Assembly (NCBI GenBank): GCA_947303395.1
Contig: CAMYYD010000009.1
Location: forward strand, 23,677 to 87,676
Origin: an uncultured Bacteroidales bacterium
GTDB taxonomy: Bacteria > Bacteroidota > Bacteroidia > Bacteroidales > F082
Reading direction: 5' to 3'
Length of the DNA: 64,000 nt
Both the position numbers and the translations under genes were made by a program. Positions 57,367-64,000 of this stretch are shown one piece after another (positions within the stretch are counted from its first letter, which is position 1; each line of letters opens with the position of its first letter). The notes under the pieces were generated by a model. It had not been told where the DNA came from. It did no database searches and saw nothing but the letters and a program-made list of their open reading frames with translations.

Positions 57367-58191
57367 ATGAGAAATAAGCATTTCAAGGATAAAGTTATAA
57401 TTGTGACTGGAGCCAGCTCGGGAATCGGGCTGGCTGCGGCACGTTTGTTTGCCTCACGCGGCGCTAAAGTCGTGATGGCTGCACGTACACTTGACAAGCT
57501 TGAGCAGTTGAAAAACGAGATGCCTGAGCCTGCTAACGTGTTGTGCGTCAAGACTGATGTCGCGAAAGAGGAGGACTGCAAAAACCTAATTGAAGAAACC
57601 GTTAAGATATTTGGTCGCATCGATGTGCTCGTTAACAATGCCGGTATCTCGATGCGCGCCATGTTTGTCGACGTCGACCTCGATGTCATAAAAAAGCTGA
57701 TGGACACCAACTTCTGGGGCACTGTCTATTGCACCAAATTCGCCTTGCCGTATCTTCTGGAATCCAAAGGCAGCGTGGTGGGCGTTATTTCAACAGCAGG
57801 ATACCTCGGATTGCCAGGCAGGACAGGCTATTCCGCATCAAAATTCGCCATCAGGGGATTCCTTAGCACATTGCGTGTTGAACATCGCTACGACGGACTG
57901 CATGTGATGGTGTTCGCCCCAGGATTTACTGCATCTAATATAAGAAATACAGCACTTCTCGCCGATGGATCACCTCAAGGCATGACACCTCGTAATGAAA
58001 GCAAGATGATGACGGCTGAACGTGTGGCACAAAGAATGGCCTACGGACTCAGTCATCGTAAAAACGAGATGCTTCTCACTCCAATCGGAAAAATCACCAA
58101 ATTCTTCACCTTTGCATTACCTAAATTCTCAGAATGGTGCGAGTATAAAATGATGGCTAAAGAACCCGAAAGCCCAATCAAAAAGAAATAA
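57367..58191 (+). CDS. SDR, candidate 3-ketosphinganine-type reductase
   Basis: The 274-residue SDR has TGASSGIGLAAARLF, NNAGISMRAMF, STAGYLGLPGRTGYSASKFAI (Ser/Tyr/Lys) and a hydrophobic C-terminal stretch (ITKFFTFALPKFSEW). Directly behind an alpha-oxoamine synthase (2-base gap) it is the natural candidate to reduce the 3-oxo product to sphinganine or capnine. A second lipid-type SDR is 110 bases upstream on the other strand, so tasks may be split. Confidence 0.83.
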   Translation: MRNKHFKDKVIIVTGASSGIGLAAARLFASRGAKVVMAARTLDKLEQLKNEMPEPANVLCVKTDVAKEEDCKNLIEETVKIFGRIDVLVNNAGISMRAMFVDVDLDVIKKLMDTNFWGTVYCTKFALPYLLESKGSVVGVISTAGYLGLPGRTGYSASKFAIRGFLSTLRVEHRYDGLHVMVFAPGFTASNIRNTALLADGSPQGMTPRNESKMMTAERVAQRMAYGLSHRKNEMLLTPIGKITKFFTFALPKFSEWCEYKMMAKEPESPIKKK

Positions 58192-58202
58192 ATCACGATT
58201 TT

Positions 58203-58234
58203 TTTGATATTATTTGAAAAAATCACTATCTTTG
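58203..58234 (+). promoter_or_regulatory. Complete promoter before the MarR gene
   Basis: TTTG (58203-58206), 20 bases and TATCTTTG (58227-58234). The box lies in the 15-base sequence shared with the alpha-oxoamine synthase promoter. Confidence 0.68.
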
Positions 58235-58258
58235 CGAGATAATTAACATTTAAGCCTT

Positions 58259-58690
58259 ATGATGCTAATTAAAGAGATAGCGGTGTATGTGAATATCCTC
58301 AATTCGAGGATAAAAAAGTGCTTTTTCGATAAACTTCAGGAAAATGGAATAAATATCACACCTGAGCAATTTCTGGTGCTCGATATTCTTTGGAAAGAGC
58401 AGTCGCTGTCACAGCAAAATATAGCTGATATCATCCAAAAAGACAAAAATTCGGTGACAAAAATCATTGATTCGCTTGAAAAAAAGAACCTTGTCAGACG
58501 AGTTGTCGATAAAAACGACCGCAGAATCAATAAGATAGAACTTACGAACGATGGTTCCGCTTTGGAGAAAGTTACGACCGAAGTGGCTATCAATTTTATG
58601 AATGATGCTATCAAAGACATTGATAAACAGGAACTTGACGTTTTTGTGAATGTCATGCGGAAATTGAAAAACAATCTTGAAGGAGAATAA
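58259..58690 (+). CDS. MarR-family transcriptional regulator
   Basis: The 143-residue protein has the winged-helix core (ITPEQFLVLDILWKEQSLSQQNIADIIQKDKNSVTKIIDSLEKKNLVRR) with the wing RRVVDKNDRRINKIELT and dimerisation helices at both ends. MarR regulators sense small ligands, lipids or stress. It stands between the sphingoid-type genes and the lipoprotein operon; a role for either is possible. The shared promoter sequence favours the lipid genes. Confidence 0.9.
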   Translation: MMLIKEIAVYVNILNSRIKKCFFDKLQENGINITPEQFLVLDILWKEQSLSQQNIADIIQKDKNSVTKIIDSLEKKNLVRRVVDKNDRRINKIELTNDGSALEKVTTEVAINFMNDAIKDIDKQELDVFVNVMRKLKNNLEGE

Positions 58691-58716
58691 ATAATAACAT
58701 TATAACTTAACATTTT

Positions 58717-59430
58717 ATGAGAATTAAACTGATTGGATTATTGTGTGTGTGCTCGCTATTTTTAGCATCATGCAACAGCAGAGAAGGAGAAGGCGGAACA
58801 GGAGCCGTTCAGGGATATGTGAAACTGATTAACCATCCTGATGATGACTATTCGCTGCCGGCAGACACCATGGATGCAGCAAAGACTGATGTTTTCATTG
58901 TTTATGGCAATTCCGATTTTTATGGCGATGACGTGGAAACCGATGACAAAGGATTTTATAAATTCAAATACCTGACTCCAGGCGATTACACCGTGTTTTC
59001 ATATTCAACACTGCCATCGGGTGAAAGAATACCAGTAACAGCTTCAGTGTCAATAGGTAAAGGAGAGACCGGACATGTCCCGACAATCTATATCCACCAA
59101 GGTAAAGCCTACGGAACCTCGATAGCGAAAGGCAAAGTCTACGCATTGTATTATCACAACGACACCTATCGTGGACAAGGTTGGGCTTACGAACAGCGCG
59201 TTTATATCAGAGAAGCTGGTGCCGCCTATCATTTTGATGACGTGCGCGTGGGTTTGGATGGTGTGTTTGCCTTCCAGAAACTGCAACCTGGTGAATATGA
59301 AGTGTTTACATTCACTGAAAATTCTAATGAAATCCCGTCACCTTTGATCGATACTCTGACAATTGAAGATGCAGGTCAGATTATTGAAATGGTACCTGAT
59401 ACGACATTTATTGTGAGAATTCAGGTCTGA
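58717..59430 (+). CDS. Lipoprotein with two carboxypeptidase-regulatory-like repeats
   Basis: The lipobox LFLASC (Cys19) marks a 237-residue lipoprotein. Two similar beta-sandwich units are seen: ETDDKGFYKFKYLTPGDYTVFSYS and VGLDGVFAFQKLQPGEYEVFTFT. Such CarboxypepD_reg-like folds occur in surface and periplasmic proteins of Bacteroidota. No catalytic motif is visible. It lies 26 bases after the MarR gene and leads the small secreted protein. Confidence 0.75.
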   Translation: MRIKLIGLLCVCSLFLASCNSREGEGGTGAVQGYVKLINHPDDDYSLPADTMDAAKTDVFIVYGNSDFYGDDVETDDKGFYKFKYLTPGDYTVFSYSTLPSGERIPVTASVSIGKGETGHVPTIYIHQGKAYGTSIAKGKVYALYYHNDTYRGQGWAYEQRVYIREAGAAYHFDDVRVGLDGVFAFQKLQPGEYEVFTFTENSNEIPSPLIDTLTIEDAGQIIEMVPDTTFIVRIQV

Positions 59431-59452
59431 TAATCAAGAAGTTATAAGAATT

Positions 59453-59881
59453 ATGAAGAGATTTCTGATATTTTCATTTTTGATGGCGCTGGTATTGCCG
59501 GCGTTGTCACAACAAGTTTCGCCTGAGACTTTGATCAAGCGTCAGAAACGTAAAGGCTTGACTATCAAGGAATGGAATACTCAAGCTGGCGCAAAACAGG
59601 CTTTTTTGGACCATGTTACTACATACGATTCTCTTGGAAGAAAAATTGAGGAGATTGAATATGCCTCATACGGACAGAAATCGCGCGTGACATCGGAATA
59701 TGCCGACCCGCTTGACCCGGCGTCGAAGGTGCTTCGCGAGATTGAATACAACGACAGAGATAAGGTCATTCGTATCAAAAAATACGAGTACAACGACGAC
59801 GGAAGTAAGAAACGGCAACTCAACTATTATCCGAACGGCAAGCTTGAGTCGGTGAAGGAATTTGAAATGATTTTTAAATAA
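59453..59881 (+). CDS. Small secreted protein, MORN-like end
   Basis: A signal peptide (KRFLIFSFLMALVLPALS) leads 120 residues of charged beta-hairpins: YDSLGRKIEEIEYASYGQKSR, REIEYNDRDKVIRIKKYEYND and QLNYYPNGKLESVKEFE. The NGKLE pattern resembles MORN/RHS-type repeats. The function is unknown. The stop shares a base with the next ATG. Confidence 0.65.
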   Translation: MKRFLIFSFLMALVLPALSQQVSPETLIKRQKRKGLTIKEWNTQAGAKQAFLDHVTTYDSLGRKIEEIEYASYGQKSRVTSEYADPLDPASKVLREIEYNDRDKVIRIKKYEYNDDGSKKRQLNYYPNGKLESVKEFEMIFK

Positions 59882-60687
59882 TGTTGATTATCAACGACAT
59901 ATTGAACGAGATGACCCCAATCAGCCTTGACGAGATGAGTGCCGTGAAGCTGATGAACCGCATCGATACTAAATATGTCGCTGATGATTTGACCGTTGCA
60001 AAGTTGTTTGCGCTTATCAAGGATGAGTATTACGTGCAGGAAATCGATGGGAAACGTGTCGCCGCATATGACAGCGTGTACTACGACACAGTTGATAATC
60101 ACATGTATATCATTCATCAGGATAAGAAACTGAAACGCGACAAATTGAGAGTCAGGAATTATGTCGACACTGGCAGTTATTTCTGCGAGGTGAAACATAA
60201 AAACAACCACGGACGCACGAAAAAGAAACGCATTGAGGTGGGGGAGAAGGTCTTTTCTGATTTGAAATCGGATGATGCTGTGCGTGAATTTGTCGAAAAA
60301 CAGCTGCCGACTTACGATTTCGACGGTTTTATGAAGAAACTTTCGACGACTTTCGAGCGCATAACGGTGGTGAACAAAGGCAAGACCGAACGAATCACAA
60401 TAGATTTCAACGTGCGGTTTCATAACTTTGAAAACGGTAACGACAACGGGATCGCTCCACTCGTGATTATGGAGCTGAAACGTGACGGACAATGTGAGTC
60501 GTTTTTTCAGCAAACGCTCTTTGAATTGAGAGTCAAGCCGTTCAGTATCAGCAAATATTGCATCGGTAGAGCGTTGACTGACAAGACATTGAAACAGAAT
60601 CGTTTCAAAAAAAAGATTATCAAATTGGAAAAATTAAAAAAATTAAGAGAATATGCTATTACTTCAAATAATGCAGCAGGAGTTTGA
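59881..60687 (+). CDS. VTC-domain (polyphosphate polymerase-like) protein
   Basis: The 268-residue protein shows the triphosphate tunnel pattern: MNRIDTKYVADD, VYYDTVDNHMYIIHQDKKL, KLRVRNYVDTGSYFCEVKHKNN, KTERITIDFNVRF and LVIMELKRDG. Eukaryotic Vtc4 builds polyphosphate with this fold; bacterial VTC-domain proteins are mostly untested. In Bacteroidota it is often paired with DUF4956 and CotH proteins. It is cytoplasmic by sequence. The 35-base overlap with the next gene implies tight coupling. Confidence 0.85.
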   Translation: MLIINDILNEMTPISLDEMSAVKLMNRIDTKYVADDLTVAKLFALIKDEYYVQEIDGKRVAAYDSVYYDTVDNHMYIIHQDKKLKRDKLRVRNYVDTGSYFCEVKHKNNHGRTKKKRIEVGEKVFSDLKSDDAVREFVEKQLPTYDFDGFMKKLSTTFERITVVNKGKTERITIDFNVRFHNFENGNDNGIAPLVIMELKRDGQCESFFQQTLFELRVKPFSISKYCIGRALTDKTLKQNRFKKKIIKLEKLKKLREYAITSNNAAGV

Positions 60688-61381
60688 TCCTGATATAGCC
60701 CGCGAATTCGGCGGAGCGGCTTTTGAAACAGGTTTCCTAGGTGTGCCGCTTTACGACATGACTAGTTTGTGGACGCTTTTGGTGCGTTTCGCATTCCATT
60801 TTCTGGTTTGCTTGCTCATCGTGAGATGTTTTTATTACCCGAAAAGCCGCAGAAACGACTACTATTTCACATTCATGCTTTTCGCAATCACGATTTTCCT
60901 GCTCATAATCCACATGGAAAACATGAAGATGGCGATCAGCTTCGCTTTGGGACTTTTTGCCATTTTCGGAATGATTCGTTATCGAACGGAAACGCTGAAA
61001 GTCAGGGAGATGACATATCTTTTCATCATCATTGGAATTTCCATCATCAACGGACTGGCGCTGACGGTGAGCTATCTCGAGCTTGGTGTTACTAACTTGT
61101 TGTTTATCATAGCAATATGGTTGTTTGAAAGCGGTCTCATAACAAGAAAACGCACCGAGACAAAAATCATTCTTTACGATAAGATTGAAAATGTGAAACA
61201 CGGTCGCGAGGATGAACTCATCGCTGATTTGAAAGAAAGAACAGGTCTTGACATCGTTGAGGTTGAGGTCGGGCACATCGATTATCTGCGCGACGTGGCA
61301 TTTGTGAAGGTCACATACAAACCTTTCACAAAGACGCACAATACGATTAATACCGTCACAAAACTGAAAGATTTTCAATAA
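60653..61381 (+). CDS. DUF4956 membrane protein
   Basis: The 242-residue protein has four to five membrane segments (TLLVRFAFHFLVCLLIVRCF, FTFMLFAITIFLLII, MAISFALGLFAIFGMI, LFIIIGISIINGLAL and LLFIIAIWLFESGL) and a C-terminal cytoplasmic ferredoxin-like domain (DLKERTGLDIVEVEVGHIDYL). DUF4956 proteins regularly accompany VTC-domain proteins and may export or sense their product. An alternative start is the ATG at 60671. Confidence 0.85.
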   Translation: MLLLQIMQQEFDPDIAREFGGAAFETGFLGVPLYDMTSLWTLLVRFAFHFLVCLLIVRCFYYPKSRRNDYYFTFMLFAITIFLLIIHMENMKMAISFALGLFAIFGMIRYRTETLKVREMTYLFIIIGISIINGLALTVSYLELGVTNLLFIIAIWLFESGLITRKRTETKIILYDKIENVKHGREDELIADLKERTGLDIVEVEVGHIDYLRDVAFVKVTYKPFTKTHNTINTVTKLKDFQ

Positions 61382-61382
61382 A

Positions 61383-62105
61383 ATGAAAATGATATTACAC
61401 AATAAAATTGTTCGTTGGGGCAAATCATTATTTGCCCTTGCAATCATTTTATTGTTTGGTTTGCCGTCAAATGCTCAAAACTCAACCGATTTCGGTGGAA
61501 TGCTGACTGCCGAATACCAACAATCTTTTGGAAGTTTTTGGGATGTCAACGTTAAGGAAGACCTGCGTTTTGACCATGATTTCTCACAGTATTCGCGTTC
61601 AAAGACATCGATTGGCTTTGATTATAAGCTGAAAAAATACAGACTTTTGGATGGCTTAAAGATGGGAGTTGCTTTTGATTATATCAACAAATATACCGAA
61701 AAGCAAATCTATCGCAACAGATACCGTTTTTCAGCCCATTTTACTTATAAATATGACTATAGAAACTGGGAATTCTCTTTCCGCACACGTTATCAGCTGA
61801 TGATGCATGATGAGACACGGGGGTATTATAACTACAAAATGCAACATGTGTGGCGAAACAGACTCTCGGTTGAGTATCATCAGAAAAACTCGAGGTGGAG
61901 CTATGGCGTCTCAGGTGAGTTGGTCGCTGAAAATAAAGACAAAGACTTATTCCTTGAAAGCATTTTACTTGTCGGCAATGTTGACTACCGCCTGACGCGA
62001 CGTCAGTATCTGTCAGTTTTTGTTAGAGATTACAGAGATATTTATATTACAGATGACCAGATTAGGACGGTGTTTTTCGGTCTTGGCTGGAAATTTAAAC
62101 ATTAA
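61383..62105 (+). CDS. DUF2490-family outer-membrane barrel protein
   Basis: A signal peptide (to ...PSNAQ, about residue 32) precedes a strand-rich barrel: VNVKEDLRFDHDFSQYSRSKTSIGFDYKL, WEFSFRTRYQLMMHD and the end TVFFGLGWKFKH. The family is common in Bacteroidota outer membranes, with unknown function. Its start is 1 base behind the DUF4956 gene. A palindromic repeat encodes part of its signal peptide. Confidence 0.78.
   Translation: MKMILHNKIVRWGKSLFALAIILLFGLPSNAQNSTDFGGMLTAEYQQSFGSFWDVNVKEDLRFDHDFSQYSRSKTSIGFDYKLKKYRLLDGLKMGVAFDYINKYTEKQIYRNRYRFSAHFTYKYDYRNWEFSFRTRYQLMMHDETRGYYNYKMQHVWRNRLSVEYHQKNSRWSYGVSGELVAENKDKDLFLESILLVGNVDYRLTRRQYLSVFVRDYRDIYITDDQIRTVFFGLGWKFKH
61418..61437. repeat. 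Perfect palindromic repeat in a signal peptide
   Basis: GGGCAAATCATTATTTGCCC, an 8-bp stem and CATT loop, encodes WGKSLFA (residues 12-18) in the DUF2490 signal peptide. It matches the nusA-infB element except for two compensating bases (GGGCRAAT / ATTYGCCC). Confidence 0.82.
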
Positions 62106-62108
62106 ACC

Positions 62109-63968
62109 ATGAAAAAACTTATTACCTCTATTTGCTTGTTAATCAGCGGATTAACTATGATGGCTCAATATGCTCCGGCGGGCGACAGCCTTAAGACCCG
62201 TTGGGCTTCTGAAGTCACGCCTGAAAACGTTTGGAAAGAATATCCTCGTCCACAAATGCTGCGATATGAAAGAGATTTAAACATATTAAATTGGCAGAAT
62301 CTCAACGGATTATGGGATTATGCCATTCGTCCGAAAGGCGAAAATAACATTGGCGAGTTTGACGGCAAGATTTTAGTGCCGTTTTGCATAGAATCATCGT
62401 TGTCGGGAGTGCAGAAATATGTCGGAAAAGACAATGAACTCTGGTATCAGCGAGAATTTGATGTTCCTTCGAAATGGAGAAGTAAACGCATTCTGTTGCA
62501 TTTCGGTGCCGTCGATTGGAAATGTGATGTATGGGTAAACGACATAAAAGTGGGATCTCATACAGGCGGTTATACACCATTTAGTATTGATATCACTCAG
62601 GCTGTAAGAAAGAAAGGTAACGTGTTGAAAGTGCGTGTTTGGGATCCGACAGACCAGGGCGAGCAACCTTGTGGAAAACAGCATGTTAAACCTCATGGAA
62701 TCTGGTATACACCAGTCACTGGAATCTGGCAGACGGTGTGGCTTGAACCGGTTTATGAAAATTATATTGCTGATTTGAAGATTATACCCGATATTGACAA
62801 TCACAAGGTGACGGTTATTCCTACTATTGTGAGCAATTTTTCGAAAAAAGTTAAAGTTACAGTTTCTGAAAGCGGCGATGAACCGTATGCTGATGGACAT
62901 AATCCTTGTGCAGGAGCAACGGCAGTATCGATAAATGGTGAAGCAGTCGAGGTGCCAATGCCTGCTGATGCTAAGCTATGGTCGCCCGATTATCCTTATC
63001 TGTACAATATCGAGGTCGTTTTGTATCAAGCTGATATAGTAGTCGACAGGGTCGTCGGTTATTTCGCTATGCGCAAATTCAGCACTGCGAAAGATGAAAA
63101 CGGCATTGTGCGTCTGATGCTTAACAACGAGCCGGTTTTCATGTTCGGCCCGCTTGATCAGGGCTGGTGGTGCGACGGCCTCTACACCGCTCCGTGCGAC
63201 GAAGCGCTCGCTTACGATGTCCAGAAAACCAAGGACTTTGGCTTTAACATGATCAGAAAGCACGTTAAGGTCGAGCCAGCCAGATGGTACTACCATTGCG
63301 ACCGCTTGGGAGTTATCGTGTGGCAGGATATGCCGTCGGGCGGTCGCGGTCCGGGCTGGGTTACCGACAGATATTTCGACGGTTCACTTAGTCGCAGAAC
63401 ACTTGAATCGGAGGCTACATATAAGAAAGAATGGAAAGAAATCATCGATTATCTCTATTCTGTGCCATCGATTGGCGTTTGGGTGCCGTTCAACGAGTCG
63501 TGGGGACAATTCAAAACCCCTGAAATCGTTGAGTGGACGAAGAGTTATGACCCGTCAAGACTTGTGAACCCTGCATCTGGCGGCAATCACTATCCGGTAG
63601 GTGATATCCTCGATATTCACAACTATCCTGACCCTGAGATGTATTTCTACGATGCTGGCAGAGCCAATGTTCTCGGCGAATATGGCGGAATTGGCAGAAA
63701 AATCGAGGGACACACATGGGTTCCGTCGAAAGGTTGGGGCTATGTTGAATATGATACCGAAGAAAAAGTCACCGACACCTATGTGGAATATGCCAACAAG
63801 CTTCTGAATCTGATTCCGCGCGGTTTCTCGGCTGCGGTTTACACCCAAACCACTGATTGCGAGGTCGAACTCAACGGTTTGATGACCTACGATAGGGAGG
63901 TGATTAAACTGAACGAAGAACGAATTCGCGAGATAAACCTGAAAGTTTCAAATTATTTCAAGAAATAA
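62109..63968 (+). CDS. Glycoside hydrolase family 2 protein
   Basis: A signal peptide (to about residue 20) leads a 619-residue GH2: sugar-binding domain (LWYQREFDVPSKWRSKRILLHFGAVDW), beta-sandwich domain (about 205-325) and a TIM barrel. FNESWGQ (Glu463) is the acid/base and LGEYGG (Glu524) the nucleophile. The length is short for beta-galactosidases (about 1000) and near beta-glucuronidase or mannosidase-like forms. It probably trims plant or host glycans in the periplasm. A strong terminator follows. Confidence 0.86.
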   Translation: MKKLITSICLLISGLTMMAQYAPAGDSLKTRWASEVTPENVWKEYPRPQMLRYERDLNILNWQNLNGLWDYAIRPKGENNIGEFDGKILVPFCIESSLSGVQKYVGKDNELWYQREFDVPSKWRSKRILLHFGAVDWKCDVWVNDIKVGSHTGGYTPFSIDITQAVRKKGNVLKVRVWDPTDQGEQPCGKQHVKPHGIWYTPVTGIWQTVWLEPVYENYIADLKIIPDIDNHKVTVIPTIVSNFSKKVKVTVSESGDEPYADGHNPCAGATAVSINGEAVEVPMPADAKLWSPDYPYLYNIEVVLYQADIVVDRVVGYFAMRKFSTAKDENGIVRLMLNNEPVFMFGPLDQGWWCDGLYTAPCDEALAYDVQKTKDFGFNMIRKHVKVEPARWYYHCDRLGVIVWQDMPSGGRGPGWVTDRYFDGSLSRRTLESEATYKKEWKEIIDYLYSVPSIGVWVPFNESWGQFKTPEIVEWTKSYDPSRLVNPASGGNHYPVGDILDIHNYPDPEMYFYDAGRANVLGEYGGIGRKIEGHTWVPSKGWGYVEYDTEEKVTDTYVEYANKLLNLIPRGFSAAVYTQTTDCEVELNGLMTYDREVIKLNEERIREINLKVSNYFKK

Positions 63969-64000
63969 AAAATGGTCGGCGACCGCCGACCATTTTTTTC
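63967..64000 (+). terminator. Rho-independent terminator after the GH2 gene
   Basis: ATGGTCGGC, loop GACC and GCCGACCAT followed by seven T, with A before the stem. It starts directly after the stop codon. Confidence 0.9.

Noticed and set aside
60737..61447. 236-codon minus-strand frame opposite DUF4956
   Set aside because: It is a shadow of the membrane protein gene; no signal, motif or promoter supports it.

Overview
The window is a densely coded stretch of a Bacteroidota chromosome, most likely order Bacteroidales. The evidence is TAnnTTTG promoter boxes instead of sigma70-type -10 boxes, type IX secretion C-terminal sorting domains, the order nadK-DUF6089-uppS-bamA-ompH-ompH, a DUF2723/GT117 membrane protein, a DUF4956/VTC pair and many SusC-free but clearly Bacteroidota surface proteins. 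There is no rRNA, phage, insertion sequence or CRISPR array. One tRNA (Gln) is present. Species cannot be named from the sequence.

Layout. 1-6.3 kb (+): the C-terminal part of a RelA/SpoT protein, purA, an ATP-grasp protein and a large transglutaminase-like lipoprotein, separated by repeat-rich spacers. 6.3-30.9 kb (-): a 24.5 kb aryl-polyene-type pigment cluster of about 22 genes, tightly packed. It encodes a tyrosine-ammonia-lyase-type enzyme and a PaaK-like ligase (aryl starter), four ketosynthase-family domains plus a half-domain, a ketoreductase, two hotdog dehydratases, two carrier proteins, a methyltransferase, three acyltransferase domains, a glycosyltransferase, an MMPL exporter, a LolA-like carrier, a small DMT-family membrane protein, a tandem FAD oxidoreductase and a B12-type radical SAM protein. 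DarA/DarB-type genes for dialkylresorcinol are absent, so a free or lipid-anchored aryl polyene is favoured over a flexirubin. 30.9-38.9 kb (-): CotH and another type IX secreted protein directly behind infB, with nusA, rimP and tRNA-Gln upstream. 39-42 kb (+): DUF2723/GT117 protein. 42-44 kb (-): lgt and a GT28-like glycosyltransferase. 44-54 kb (+): dprA, rsgA, an Omp85-like protein, nadK, a DUF6089 protein, uppS, bamA and two OmpH/Skp chaperones, i.e. cell-envelope assembly. 54-58.7 kb: an alpha-oxoamine synthase with a short-chain dehydrogenase 2 bp behind it, a divergent SDR-VOC pair and a MarR regulator; this looks like a sphingoid or sulfonolipid base locus. 58.7-64 kb (+): a lipoprotein, a small secreted protein, a VTC-domain protein, a DUF4956 membrane protein, a DUF2490 outer-membrane protein and a GH2 glycosidase ending at a clear terminator.

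The most notable points are in the pigment cluster. A ketosynthase and a chain-length-factor-like protein are fused, and a dispersed short repeat sits exactly at the junction. The two dehydratases appear to hold complementary halves of the His/Glu catalytic dyad. Two CrtI-like oxidoreductases are fused head to tail, and the MMPL exporter is fused to a PlsC-type acyltransferase and a methyltransferase-like tail. Across the window short palindromic repeats have landed inside reading frames, a stop codon and a signal peptide, which makes this a good region for studying in-frame repeat insertion.
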